From the NCBI GenBank assembly GCA_012845835.1, contig JABAKD010000028.1, forward strand, positions 9,365,632-9,429,631: 64,000 bases of DNA, read 5' to 3'. This stretch comes from Undaria pinnatifida (taxonomy: Eukaryota; Sar; Phaeophyceae; Laminariales; Alariaceae). The translations under genes were made by a program, and so were the position numbers. The notes under the pieces are model-generated. The model did not search any database and was not told the origin of the DNA. It was given only the letters and a program-made list of their open reading frames with translations. Positions 30,701-41,954 of this stretch are shown piece after piece. The first letter of the stretch is position 1, and the number at the start of each line of letters is the position of its first letter.

Positions 30701-33700
30701 ATACTACTAGTAGCATGCATCCACGGTACATGTCACCTGATCTCATCTGCGTTATTTCCCCACACGTTTCGAAACCGCCTCTCCAGCTCCTCCTGGGGCA
30801 TTTCCAGCATGTCCAAGGTGAGGGCGAGCGCCGTGCTGTTGCTCCCCTCAGGGTCCGGCACGTCGACTCCCACCGCGTGCAGCTGGACCTGCGGAAGCAC
30901 CCGGCGGCGGCAGAGGCGGTAGCGGTGGTAGCGGCAGCAATGGTAGCGGTGGCGGTGGCGGCGGCAGAGGCGGTGGCGGTGGTAGCGGCAGCAATGGTGG
31001 CGGTGGCGGTGGCGGTGGCGGCGGCGGCGGCGGCGGCGGTGTCTCCTTCCGTTCCGTTTTGGCGTGAGTGTGGTGTTGGTGCGGACGTTGTTGTGCAGTA
31101 TCACGCGCGGCTTTCGGAGACTACGATTATAACGCACTTCGGACACTCGTACCCCAGCCGGCCGCTGCTCGGCGTCGTTGACACTGAAATCACCAGCATT
31201 TTCCGACATGCTTTCCCTCAGACGCCCTAAATGGGTTAACGCCTTTACAACCGGAAAGCCGTTTTGGGGGTAAAATTACTTGGAAATAGTATAGGGAGGG
31301 GTTTTGGAGCTCGAAAGGGTCAACCGGAAAATTCAAGAACATCGCACCTACCTACCTGTCTTGAAAAATCAACGGACAGCGTATAGCTCACAGCTCACCA
31401 GCATGCTCCGGCGGGCCAGCAGACTCTGCACCACGTTTGTGCGGTCCAAGCAATCCATGCAATTCGTTCGGACCACGCCGTCCTGCATGCTCAACATCTC
31501 TCCCCCGGGGCCAGCGTGGTAGAACCCCTGCTCTCCGAACTCGCGGTCCACGATAGCCAAGAGCTTGTCCAGGTTCTCCCAGTGCATGTTGCGGCACTGC
31601 TCAGCGGCAGGTCGGTTGGGGCAGGGTGGGTGGGTGGGTTTTCATACCTTGATACCTTGGATAGCATAAAACTGTTAACGTTCGACGTGAACATTACCAA
31701 TCGGTGAAGAAAATAAACAGCATTACGATACTGCCTAGATCGATTTCTATTACGTAGTAGGTGGTGAGGTGATAAAAAAAAGGTTAGTACGTTACGATAT
31801 CGTTAGTCAACCGCTTAACAAAACGTTAAAGTGCTAGCTTGCGTCAGTGTTGACCGCAGTACGGTGTTGCGGTCAGCAGCCCATTGCTAGTAATGTAATC
31901 TCAGGCAGGGTGCTTAGGCAGCGTGTTAGCCGGATTCCCGGCCACTACCTTAACGCACGTTAGACGGATAAAGTACATGCCCAATCTAACGCTACATTGT
32001 GTTGACCAAGTCAGCTCTTGATCAAACTTAGTTGTAGCACACAGGCGTTAAGCTGTGCAACAGGGTCCGCCGCCCATATCGAGTGACGCTACGTTATGCC
32101 GTTAGCGGGACTCCTAGTTGCTTTCGCACCAAACGTTAAACCGATAACGTGCATGCTCACCAACACGGTACCACTATCCTACTGCGTTACCTCCTACGCA
32201 AATGTACTTGAATATTGCAACATTAAGCCGTGCAACAGGGTCGGCAGTCCATAGCGAGTGACACTACGCTATGGCGTCGGCGGAATTCCGAGTATATTTC
32301 GAATCAAGCAGCTTAAGGCGGATAACGTGCATGCCCAATGAAACGCCCAACATCATATTACTGCGTTAGCTCGTACACACATTTACAGCAGATGCCACGT
32401 ACCCGGTACGTACGTGAGTACTCGTCTTTTTTGCTTTCTTCGTTTGATTGTCCTCCCTCGGCCCTCTTCATGTTTTTTTTCTTCACAAATCGAAATCTCA
32501 CAACTTGCCATCCCCAACGAACACACAGCACAGCACAGGGCAATGCAATCAGCTCTCTGCACTATATAGTAGCTCTTGGCGTCATAAAAAAGTTGCACCA
32601 AAGCATGGGCCTCTTCTTTCTGCGCCCTAGTTGTATTCCTCCTTGCGCGAGCGCAGCGGGCGGCATTAGCCGCCCGCGGAGCGGGGTCCTTGTACTCCGT
32701 ACTGCTCAGTCGCCAAGTACCGTTTGTCATTTAACTATAACGTTGTGTTACTATGTTATGATGAAGTTTGACATTATGCTACCCCGCGACGCCGCTTCAA
32801 GTGTATATAACACGATGTAGCAACACATGTAATGTGCCCAAGGGCCCCAAACAGCAACATAGTAACATTATGCCGTAGTAGTTGCAGGTCCAACCATCGC
32901 GCAGTAACGTAACGTTACGCCCAGGGTCGTCGCTAATGGCAACCTAGTGACGCAACATCATTAGAGTCAGATCTTCAATGCGTGCGTGTAACGTGCTAAC
33001 ATTATGTTAAGACACCTCTCGGCATGTTTTTAGTAACATCCTAAAACAGTGTTACATCGCGACCAGCTCCGAAGGTAACCTATCATAGCTAACCTACGTC
33101 AAGTGTTGCGCTATCCGACCCCAAGGACGAACAAGGAGGGAATCAAAATAACGTTCGGTGGACCCATCGGGGGCTTAAGAGGGAAAAAATGACGACTAAA
33201 ACGGACCATTACTACAGCGTCAATCACACCAAACATCGAGGACTGCCAGAATAGGTGGCGCCAATTTTATTGTCAATTTCCAATACAAGTAGCTGTAAGA
33301 CACGCGCACAGTTAGCTTGCACTGCCGTGTGCTGCATGCTCTCGCCATGATAAGAACGCGCGCTACTAGTTCGTTTTATCGCTGTACTCTATGTAGTATA
33401 ATCAAGTAACGCAATGGTTAACGCAACGTTAGTGGTATGCATAACACTATAACCACTGCTAATGTTTGTTAGAGCGTTGCGTCTATTAATAGCATCAACC
33501 TGAACCCCAACCCAATGCTACGGTGCTACACCTTGAGCCTCCTTTATCAAAACATTATGTTTAGTAATTTAGCGAGTCGGCGGATACATGTTAGGTGTAT
33601 ATCGTACGAGCCTCGACCAAATACTAAAAAAATTGTGCTACGACGTTAGTACACGTGCCAATAACGGCGTGAAACAACATTACCGTAGGGTTAGGGTTAG

Positions 33701-33993
33701 GGGTTACGGTAAGGGGTTAGAGTTAGGGGTTAGGGTCAGGCCAGAGCCACCGAGATCGACAAATGGCATAACGTTGATGCGTTATTTACGTTCGTTGACA
33801 CGCATCAAACACTGTGTAGACACGTTACGCGATTGCTCCTCCGGTTCTTTCACCATGTTAGAACCTTACCAAGCCCCCGTGTTAGGCCCTATCACGTAGG
33901 CAAGTGCCATCCGAGTGTTACATTATCCGACCTGTGAGCCCTCGCTCGTTTTGCCAATTAAAGCCATACCCCCGCCGCAGCTTCTCCCACCAG

Positions 33994-34027
<34 letters not shown>

Positions 34028-37000
34028 CCCTGGCCAGCCTATCGAATGCTGTGTACCGGAACCGCAAACCGACTTACCTCATGGTGGAAGTCAAACCAAA
34101 TATGCCGCAGGGAACCGGCCAGATCAAGCCCCTCGCTCCGTACCGCCTCTCCCTTCACTGAACTCCCACCTGGGGTTTTCTTTTCGTTCGCCCCTTTTCC
34201 GGGGGCTATGTCGGCCCCAGCTCCGTCCGCGAGCGCCTCCAGAGCCTCATCGAATGCCTCTCCGAGTGCGCCCTATACTCAGTACGTACGTTTTAAGCAT
34301 ATGGCATGGCCAAAAATCCCATATTGTATTTGCGAGGCACGTCATCTCTGTCTCGTGCTTCGCGACCACGGAGCTTCCGTCTCTCTAAGGTGGATGAATC
34401 GGCACGGGCATTGATGTGGTGTATGCTTATGGGCAGAAATAACGGATCAGCTCTTTGGGGATTTGATTATACTATAGCCGACGTATTTGAAATAGTTTCA
34501 CACCTCGCAGAGATCACGACCTAGATCATCTAGATCATCTACATGATCTACAGCAGTAGATTCCATATCTTCCGTTACGATATCTTGTGCAGGATCTGCA
34601 CATAGAGAAAAATGATATCCGACCCTCTGGAGATACGTGCTAGACCATGCAGATCGTACGGCTCCCGCACCCGGAAACATGAGCTAGACCGTACAGATCT
34701 TCCCTAATATAGATCATCAAGCAGGGGTCTGTCATCCGTCCGCCATGTGGACACTTTCAAGCTGCAACGAAGAGCGTGCAGCGGTACAGGTACCACCACG
34801 CCGCGCGTGCGTGATACACAGCCTAGAACATTGCCGTTCGCCCCCCCCCCCCCCCCCCCCCCTTTCCCGACAGCTTGAGTGAATGCATGACCGATGCCGT
34901 AATCGTTAGATAGCCACTTATCTTTTCGACTTATTTCCCTCCAAAGCCCCAAAGCGCGGTTGATATGAAGAACACACACACAGTTGCACACACACCTGGT
35001 CCTTTTTCTTGTCGACGAGGTTGACGAAGACTATCCCGCCGCCCCCTTTGCCATAGAGGCGGATTAAGTCTTCCGAATGGCGCCTGGTATGGCGAGAGAC
35101 AGGGCCACGTGTGACAAGGGCGGGCGGGGCGCGCGCGGTGTGAGTTTCCGAGAACGTATGCGATTGCGACGGAGGGGAAGGATCGCTAGAGACAGAGAAA
35201 CATGGACAATAAAACGAGATGGAAAAGGACAAACAACATAAATCAAGACGAGAAAGGGACGTAAAGGTAAAAAAAACTAAACAGTAGTTTGAGAAAGACA
35301 TACGAAAGTAAACTAGGCCGACCAGGAGAGAGAAAAAGGGGGAGATCAAGAGAGAAGGAAGAGACAAAGAAAAAAACAAGGGAAGCAAACCGGCAACAAA
35401 AGCTGGAAAACACCAGAAATACCTAGATAGAAAAACAGAAACAGCTTCGAATATTCGACTCCACCCGGGCATCCCCAGAGCAACTCGAAACCCACGCGAA
35501 GAAAGCACGGAGCAAAGACACCTACATTCAATGGGGCGCTATGATTTTTCCCTCGGTTGGAAAATCACAGACCAGCACGCTGGCGGAATGAAAATCCCCC
35601 GAGGGCACGTTTTCGTTGGACACGTATCACGATAGAGGTACAGCAGTACCTCTCTTTGGTCAAGACGTTTCTGGCTGACGGAATGACCTGACACGTGCTA
35701 CGATAGACGTACAGCAGTACCTCTTTTTGGTCAAGACGTTTCTGGCCGATGGAATGACTTGACGCGTGCTGCGACAAGGGTACAACAGTATCTCTGTAGG
35801 GTCAAGACGTTTCGGGCTGAAGGGATGGCTTGACACTTGCAACGATAGGGGTAAAGCGGTACCTCTTTCTGGCCAAAACGTTTCTGGCTCACGAGATGAC
35901 TTGACACTTGCAACGATAGGGGTACAGCGGTACCTCTTTTGGCCAAAACGTTTCTGGCTGACGGGATGACTTGACACGTGCTGAGATAAGGGTACAACAG
36001 AGTACCTCTTGAGGGTCAAGACGTTTCTGGCTGACGGGAAGACTTGACGTGCTACAACAGGGGTACAGTACCTCTTTTTCGCCGACACGTTTCTGGCTGA
36101 CGGAGTGACTTGACACGTTCTACACTAGGGGTACAGCAGTACCTCTTTTCGGTCAAAACCCTTCTGGCTGACGGGACGACATGACATGTGCCACAATAAG
36201 GGTACAGTACCTCTTTTGGCCAAAACGTATCCGACTGAGGGGGCTCCTCAAATCAGACCAACAAACCAACAAAATATCATTGGAATACCAATTGTGCTTA
36301 CAACGCCATTCGTTGTATACCATAGCCCCCTGGGATTACTCATCGGTTTGCACTTTGACTTTTTCTCTAAGGTCAGTATTTTAGAGCTCCCGCAGCAAGA
36401 AGCGCCAGAAACAAAATCATGCACCCTACCTTAGATTGGGTCATTATTATCTCATTGTTCGCACCTGAGCGCTCGCAAGGAGGCCTCCTGGTCCGGGTCT
36501 ATCCGGACCTTCGGGTGGTACCGGAGGTTGGTCGGAGAGCTCCACAAGACGGGGATAGAGCCCCTGATCTGGACGTGCGAGGTGACGCTCTTGTCCTCGT
36601 GGAGCAGCGACTGCTCGGCAAGGTTCGGTGAAAGGCATATCGCGACACGTTAGGCCACGTGGCGCCATGCCATGCGATGTCATACGATATCGTGTCCTGT
36701 CATGTCATGCCATGTAATGTGTCATACCGTGTCATTCCATGCCGTGTCATGCCCTATCATGTTTTGTCATAACGTGACGGCGATGACGTTAGGCGGAGGA
36801 AGCGGTGCGATGGAATGGCATCGGAATCGAGGTGGCGGTGGCGGTGGCGGCGGCGTTGTCGTGCGCAAAGTCAGCCGATAAGTGGACGCGTGGCGTGGTA
36901 TCACAAGTTGGTGGGGGTAAACGCGATGTGTTCTTCGGAAGCTATACGAGGAGCACGGGGCCCGCAGACCCCTTGACCGTGCGATTACGCTCAAATACTG

Positions 37001-40000
37001 TACTCAACCAACTTATGTATGCCGTACAAAGACAAGAATAATCAGTCCAGGTCGCGGGTCTCTACCACACACCCCAAACGACCATAGAAATACGACTAAC
37101 CTAATCTCTGCGCGTGGACTCTGTCCCAGCCCCCCCCCGATAGTATATAGGTTGGGTTGGCGTTGGTTGGCTACGACACTATAAACATGCCGCTCACTAC
37201 ATGAGCTAGACCACCAGACCACCCGGGTACCTTTTTCTTGTTCTTTTTGGCGGTCGATCACAGCTGGCTGCCGAGTTAGATCGTTGGTGGGAGAACTTCT
37301 ACTCCGCACAAGGGGAAAGGTCGTATCACCTAGTGTTTATGGTATGGCACCCACGAGGCAGTTACATAGTACTCCCATTGCTGTCTCTGGAAGTGGCCAT
37401 ACCGGAAAATAAATTAACTCGTTGAGGCTGTCATCCATACGCAAGTCTGCCTCACTAGCGGTTCGTAGTAGGATGCAGCTCACCCTTCCTGCAACTCGCC
37501 GAACACCTCACGGCGCTTCGTGCTTGGTGCAAGCAATGTCTACCTGGTCGGTGAAAACCCGACATGCTCTGCCCCGGCATAGTAGGGATGCGAGAGTCTA
37601 TGGTTATACGACTACGGCCATACATGAATATCGAATACTCCTTCCCCCCCCCTCCCCCCTCCCTCTCCCCTCCCCGTCTCCCTTCCTGCCTTCCCACCCC
37701 ACCATCCTCCCCCGCCCGTCGCCGTATATTTGTACCTGTTCCGTCTCGACAAAATTGGCCACGTTGCCTCCGTCGTCTATACCGCGGCGGGTAAATCGCG
37801 TCCCCTGCCTCAGCCGACTCCGCCTCGAAACGAACAGCACGTCGAACCCCTTATCCCCCACCCGGCATCCGCGCTCCACCTGCAAGAAGCCGCTCATCAC
37901 CGGCGTCAGCCACCGGTCTACAACCGCCACCCCTCCTCCCTCCGCCGCCGCCCCCGCCCCCCCCCCCCGTCCTTCCCTCCGTTACCACCGCCGCCGCTCC
38001 CCCCCCCCCCCCCTCCCCTCGCCAGCGCTCGTCGCCGTGCAAGCGCCCCCCCCCCCCCACTCCTATCCTCGCCACTGTCTTGGTCCCCAGCATCCTCCAA
38101 TAACTCTTGCCGGAGCTCGTGAAGGGATCGCAGCACGCCCAGGTTCCAGAAGAACCGCTCGTCTGGCGGCGGCGGCGAAGACGAACACGATTCCGTTTTC
38201 CCCGCAGAGGAGAAGGCGTTTGTTATTGCCTGCCCCGGGGAATTATTTTTCGACAACCCGGGCCGCCATCTGCGGGTTTTGACATTCCCGGCTTCCCCTC
38301 CCGCTTTAGGCGCAAGTCCCGCTTTTCCGTCGCCACGGCGCGACGCAGAAGATTCCCTGTTCTGCGAGTTTCCTGTGTTGCGAGATGCCGTGTCGGAAGA
38401 GGCGGAGACGCGCAGCCTTTGTAAGGTGTGCGTGACGTCGTGGGCGTGCGAGAAGTAGAACTGGTGCGAGCGGAAGGCGAGGGCGAGGAGCGAGAGCAGC
38501 CTGGCTCCGTCCATCGGTCGACGGAATGTCCAAGGAGGCGAGGGTCGGGGGCGGTGCATCAACGGGTCACAGGGCGGCGAGGCGGATTGGGGTAAGGGAG
38601 CAGGGTCGGCGTGAAGGCAGATGATCACAGTGGGTTCGGTGTTTAGGGCGTGGTTTAGGTACTCTGCTTGTGGTTGTAGAGCCGTTGAGGCAGCACGAAC
38701 GGACGCAACCATGTGAGAGGGCAGAAACTCGACCAACTGGCCGACAGACAGACGTGTCGACCGAGACACCCAATAATCCATCAACCTATCCATTCGCGCA
38801 TTCACCCATCCATCCATTCATCCATCCACATATCCATCCATCTATTCACCCATTCACCTATCTATCTACCCACCCACCCATCCTCCCACCCACCCACCCA
38901 CTCATCAATCCATCCACCTACCTACCCATCCACCCATCGCCCTCACCTTGCCTCCTCCCTAGCTTCCCCATCATCCAGGGCTCTCGGTGCAGCTAACACC
39001 GGAACAAGCCGCACTTTCGAGACCTGCCTGAACTCCACCCCCAGCTCGCGGTTAGCGTACCTGGTGGAGAAAAGCAAGACACAAAACATCAGAGCCATTC
39101 TCCCGCAGAGGCGGTACTTTTGGGAGCCTAGAACTGCCTTGACTGTCGGGAGAGATTCCTCCACTGGTGGATTGTCAAATTCAAATACAAAACCGAAACA
39201 AGTGAATGTGAGCTTGTAATTTTGACGACACAAAAAAATAGGACCCCCTTTGAAGTAGGCTGAAGCGTTCGCCCGCCAACGCATGCAACTTGACGACAGC
39301 TAAAAAATAGCCTGAAACGCGAAATCCTGGCGACAACTATGCTATCTGTACCCCACCACTCACTCTAACAGAGAAGGGGATAAGGTAAGCACTATTTTTT
39401 TCAAGATTTGTATGGCAAAAAACGCAGCAAGAGCGAGCATCCACAGCTATGAAAGTGTCTTTATTAGGAGTAGGAACGGTGCTCCGTCTCGAAAGGGATG
39501 CGGTCAAAGGTCTAACGAGTATGGCAAGCGACAACATCAGTACGCCCCCCCCCCCTACCCCCCCCAAGTAGGCAAGATGGATGCCATCCTAACAGACTCG
39601 CACCTTGACACTAGGATTAAAATACGTACCAGGGGTATTTCCGATCAATGTGATTGTAGCAAAGTTAGAGTATGCAGGAGAAGCATGGAAAGGGGACGCG
39701 AAGTTCGTGCAACAACTGGAAACAGTGCAGATGACAGCAGCTAATATACTAGGATGCTGCTCAAATACGACGAGTAATACAGTAGTAAGAGCAGAAGTAG
39801 GAACGTACCCACATAAAACGAATTGAGAAGTGAGAAAGTTGAAATGGCAATATAAAGTAAATAATATGCCAGAAAAGAGGTTGCAAGCCATAGCTGATAA
39901 GGCGGTATGGGAGAAACAACAAAAGGGCGAGCTAGAGTAAGATGGAATAACGTAGTCGGGAACATATGGAAGGATTTGGGGGGAGAACAAGAAGAGGCAC

Positions 40001-41714
40001 TGCCTGTATGTAGAGAATTTTGGCGGGTACAAGAAGAAAAAGAAAGAATAGAAGAAAGGGAAATGCTAGGCCTAAGAAATAAGGTGAAAGAAGAGAAGCA
40101 CTTAGAGATATACGGGGGGTTGAGGGAAGATATTGGAATGAAAACGTATTTGCACGGCCCAATGGACTACGCGAAAAAGCTGAAACTGCCGTGATTTCGC
40201 GTAGGGGCCCTGGACCTACCAGAAAGTAGAATGAGATATAACAGTAGTCGGGAGGAGGAGTACGTGGTTACACATATGTGCCCGTGTGGTACAACAAGTG
40301 GCACAACAATAGAGAGTAGAACTCACATAGTAGGAGAATGCGAAATATACAAGGAGGAACGGGGTGCGTTAGAGGGGGAGATGAGGAAATTAGACGTATG
40401 TGACATGGGGAAATTAGACGTATGTGACATGGAAGAGTTTGGTAGACTAGAGAGTAGCGAGAAAACCATCGCTATCCTAGGAGACAGATGGTGGCCGCAA
40501 ACGGCGAAACAGGACGGGTATAGGATAAGCAAACAGTTTCTATGAAATATACTGAAGAAGCGTAATGAGCGCCCAAAGGTTGGAGGTGTCTCTATTAGGA
40601 GTAGGAACGGTGCTCCGTCTCGAAAGGGATGCGTGGTCAATGGCCAAATGATTGAGGCAAGCAACAAATTAGTACGCCCCCCCCCCCCCCCCCCCCATCT
40701 GCCTGGTTGGTGAAAACCCGACGTGCTCCGTCCCAGCATAGAGGGATGCGAGGGTCCATAGTCATACGACTGGGGCCATGCACAAATTGAGTACACCCCT
40801 CCCCCCCCCTCCCCCGGCTCCCTACCCCCCGTTCCCATGCGCACCTGAGCTTGGACCTGCGGATGACCGCGACGAAGGGACCGCTGAGCAGATCGTACAC
40901 ACCGAACAGGCCGTCCACTGGTATGGTTGTCACGTGCTCGCCTGAAGCGGGTGCTATCCCCGCGTCCGTCTTTGCGACGACCGTCACCACTGCGCCGCCG
41001 CCAGACTCGGGTCCGCGGGAGATCGACAGACACTGTTGGTTTGAGCGGAAGGGACGGGGGGGGGAAGGGGCGGTAGCCATACGTAGAGTGGGGCGGCGAG
41101 ATATAAATTACGGCAAGGAAAACATACAAGCAAACTACAGTCTATTGCTATCATCCCTATTAATACAACATCAGTAGTGAATAGCACTATCTACAGAAAT
41201 ATCAGTACCTTGTACGCAAATACATATATTCTTTAGCCAGCGGACGAACCGTGTTGGAGTCGAACTATTAATAGCTGCGTATTGTGGGGGGAAAGGGGGC
41301 CTTCCGCAACAGATAGATTCGCCGCCCGAAGGCTCCAATGCCTCTATGAATAGCAAGAAACCTAAATACCGTGGTATATATGGGTGTGATGCAACGATAG
41401 AGCAATGGTCCACCGTGTTATCGCCCGCTATCACCCAACGCTCCGGAAGGGAAAATAGCGAAAACAAAGACCCCAAAGAAATCAATCGCTCATGAACCAT
41501 GTACGAGCACCGATAGCTCTTGAGAGCGGCAGACAGCTACATGTAGTTCAGTGCTATAGTTATTGGCGGGAGAAATAGACTACTGGCGAGTGCCTACAAA
41601 CAATCGCGCCCAACAACCACTCCCACGCACCTCATCGTCTCCCTCGACTTCCAACACCAGCGCGGCCGCGGTAACGTGCAGGAAGCGCTTGGAGGCGTCG
41701 AGTCCTTCGTCTGG
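27657..41714 (-). CDS. SAC1: Sac1-type phosphoinositide phosphatase, about 13 exons
   Basis: Exons (transcript order): 41714-41631, 41032-40845, 39060-38947, 38500-37986, 37917-37736, 36610-36465, 35083-34996, 34272-34078, 31596-31399, 30888-30737, 29686-29555, 29274-28569, 27797-27657; a possible 5' exon is 44006-43842. Phases agree throughout (947 codons with stop, 1002 with the 5' exon). Sac landmarks in order: [95 protein letters not shown] (CX5R catalytic loop), [22 protein letters not shown]. Two hydrophobic segments end the protein, as in ER Sac1 that dephosphorylates PtdIns4P on the cytosolic face. It has long Ser/Gly-rich inserts after HTLQRL and after LLLG. The start codon is not in the first Sac exon. 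The plus strand of one intron holds a dead LINE. Confidence 0.9.
28569..29274 (-). CDS. SAC1: SAC1 exon: [10 protein letters not shown] plus low-complexity linker
   Basis: [17 protein letters not shown] closes the Sac domain. A Ser/Ala/Gly-rich linker of about 185 residues leads to the first hydrophobic segment (GPYSVLALT). Acceptor TCTGCAG, donor GTGAGT. The large plus-strand open frame here (28381-29043) is its antisense shadow. Confidence 0.88.
29555..29686 (-). CDS. SAC1: SAC1 exon with DFTRTG
   Basis: [20 protein letters not shown] then [20 protein letters not shown], the YsGTgALKtDFTRTGkR signature. Acceptor CAAACAG directly follows a (CCCAA)n tract. Donor GTAAGC. Confidence 0.95.
29689..29905. 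repeat. (TTGGG)n microsatellite
   Basis: About 40 units, with GATTGG, TTAGG and TCGGG variants. It is (CCCAA)n on the SAC1 sense strand, ends one or two bases from the acceptor at 29687, and so forms the entire 3' end of the intron. Confidence 0.97.
30737..30888 (-). CDS. SAC1: SAC1 exon with [12 protein letters not shown]
   Basis: [17 protein letters not shown]... [17 protein letters not shown] matches the F...yknaWAdNaN segment. Acceptor TTCCGCAG, donor GTGACA. Confidence 0.92.
30900..31052. repeat. GGTGGC/GGC trinucleotide tract
   Basis: GGCGGTGGTAGC-type units give way to a pure GGC run. On the SAC1 sense strand this is a GCC/ACC tract ending about 10 nt before the acceptor at 30889. 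Confidence 0.95.
31399..31596 (-). CDS. SAC1: SAC1 catalytic exon (CX5R)
   Basis: [13 protein letters not shown]...[18 protein letters not shown] then SLLARRSML. The nucleophile Cys and Arg of CX5R(T) are intact. Acceptor GAGCAG, donor GTGAGC. Confidence 0.95.
33687..33740 (+). repeat. Interstitial TTAGGG-like tract
   Basis: AGGGTTAGGGTTAGGGG followed by degenerate GGTTACGG and GGGGTTAGAG units gives about eight telomere-like repeats, inside a SAC1 intron. Confidence 0.85.
33996..34024. repeat. Poly-C tract (sense poly-G)
   Basis: C run of nearly 30 bases beginning about 55 nt downstream of the SAC1 donor at 34077 on the sense strand. Confidence 0.95.
34078..34272 (-). CDS. SAC1: SAC1 exon ending IWFDFHHE
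   Basis: 65 codons, phase 0 both sides. [12 protein letters not shown], an insert of about 35 residues, then [11 protein letters not shown] (the conserved FDFHkEC). Donor GTAAGT. The pyrimidine-poor acceptor GAGTATAG is the weaker edge. Confidence 0.88.
34515..34735 (+). repeat. Family I dispersed repeat, copy 2
   Basis: Diverged partner of 18740-18985, with repeated GATCATCTA units and CAGGATCTGCACATA. Confidence 0.6.
34996..35083 (-). CDS. SAC1: SAC1 exon with [10 protein letters not shown]
   Basis: [29 protein letters not shown] matches the HF..q...YG...iiNL.d.Kg segment. Acceptor TACCAG, donor GTGTGT. Confidence 0.9.
35570..36235. repeat. 70-bp tandem satellite, about nine copies
   Basis: Each unit contains GGTACAGCAGTACCTCTTT, a GGTCAA or GGCCAAA box, ACGTTTCTGGCTGACGG and GACTTGACACGTGCTACGAT. 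The last box, reversed, equals the terminus of family A, so the satellite probably grew from that end. Lies in a SAC1 intron. Confidence 0.95.
36465..36610 (-). CDS. SAC1: SAC1 exon with RGSIPVLWS
   Basis: [20 protein letters not shown] then [17 protein letters not shown] is the Sac motif SF.Q.RGSIPxxWsQ.pnlkY.P. Acceptor GAGCAG, donor GTGCGA, phase 2 exit. Confidence 0.92.
36655..36775. repeat. CATGTCATGC-type microsatellite
   Basis: About a dozen degenerate 5-mer pairs (TGTCATGCCATG, GTCATACCGTG) in a SAC1 intron. Confidence 0.85.
37455..37690 (+). repeat. Poly-C-tailed dispersed repeat, copy S2
   Basis: Close relative of 14690-14933. Its C/T-rich tail ends about 50 nt before the SAC1 exon edge at 37736. 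Confidence 0.8.
37736..37917 (-). CDS. SAC1: SAC1 exon ending NFVETEQ
   Basis: [29 protein letters not shown] and [11 protein letters not shown] are the highly conserved Sac1 central block. Donor GTACAA. The proposed acceptor TTGTAG lacks a pyrimidine tract. Confidence 0.8.
37986..38500 (-). CDS. SAC1: SAC1 exon with [13 protein letters not shown] motif and insert
   Basis: The exon begins [20 protein letters not shown] and carries an insert of about 85 residues rich in Ser/Gly/Lys before [14 protein letters not shown]. Its 3' end is glycine-rich (G13-G17 runs). The frame must change before RWLTPVM. A donor GTAACG at 37985 restores it, but a homopolymer-length error would too. Confidence 0.75.
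38765..38945. repeat. (CATC/CACC)n microsatellite
   Basis: CATCCATCCATT and CACCCACCCATC units of about 180 bp in the intron between two SAC1 exons. It ends at the donor of the 38947 exon. Confidence 0.95.
38947..39060 (-). CDS. SAC1: SAC1 exon
   Basis: Acceptor CCACCAG, donor [26 protein letters not shown] is the counterpart of the I.k....e.IPL segment. Split Arg codons join it on both sides. Confidence 0.82.
39455..39560 (+). repeat. Direct repeat upstream of LINE remnant
   Basis: TTAGGAGTAGGAACGGTGCT, CCGTCTCGAAAGGGATGCG and a TACGCCCCCC tail recur at 40586-40695, flanking the LINE-like region. Confidence 0.85.
39600..40560 (+). mobile_element. Non-LTR retrotransposon 3' remnant (frameshifted)
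   Basis: Three adjacent frames on the plus strand read, in order, [24 protein letters not shown]-like and [19 protein letters not shown]; then [33 protein letters not shown] and [15 protein letters not shown]; then [14 protein letters not shown]...[13 protein letters not shown] and [20 protein letters not shown]. CxCG...H...C is the zinc-binding segment that follows reverse transcriptase in many LINEs. Frames are broken by stops (near 39826 and 40193) and the catalytic RT domain is missing. One 18-bp internal duplication (KLDVCDM twice). Antisense inside a SAC1 intron. Confidence 0.75.
40586..40830 (+). repeat. Direct repeat plus poly-C-tailed copy S4
   Basis: The first part repeats 39455-39560. 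After a C-run it continues with TGGTGAAAACCCGACGTGCT, GATGCGAGGGTCCATAG and a C-rich tail that reaches the SAC1 exon edge at 40845. Confidence 0.8.
40845..41032 (-). CDS. SAC1: SAC1 exon: N-terminal Sac segment
   Basis: Acceptor CAACAG, donor GTGCGC. Reads [16 protein letters not shown]...[20 protein letters not shown], equivalent to the IFGILGxxxLxxGxYLxVI segment of Sac1. Sense C-run upstream of the acceptor (41055-41064) and G-run downstream of the donor. Confidence 0.85.
41631..41714 (-). CDS. SAC1: SAC1 first Sac-domain exon
   Basis: Reads [20 protein letters not shown] then LEVEGDDE, matching the LHxTxxxxxxE start of Sac1. Donor GTGCGT. The frame stays open upstream without a nearby ATG, so an upstream exon must supply the start. 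Acceptor AATCAG at 41715 is chosen for phase 0; the 5' edge is uncertain by tens of bases. Confidence 0.7.
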
Positions 41715-41954
41715 CTGATTTCCCCCCCACAGGTTCAGGACGGAAGGCTTCGGCAACAAGCCTGCGCTCGCGTTGTAGTGTACGGAGGCGTTGCGCGGGA
41801 CAGGACGAAATCGAAATCGTCCGTGTTTATTTCACATTATCGCATTAGCCCCCTTTTATGCGCGCAACACACCAGCATTTTCGGGGATTAACTACTTAGA
41901 ATTAGAGTATTCCCCCAAAACCCCATTACAGCTGGAAACCCATTTGCCGGGCCA

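Larger units (their letters stand above)
31597..34077 (-). other. SAC1 intron, GTTAAC/AACGTTA-rich
   Basis: 2.5 kb without coding signal. It is unusually dense in AACGTTA, GTTAAC and related palindromic steps from 31790 to 33600, with a hairpin GCGGGCGGC...GCCGCCCGC at 32656-32677 inside a copy of the 3390 repeat family. Confidence 0.6.
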
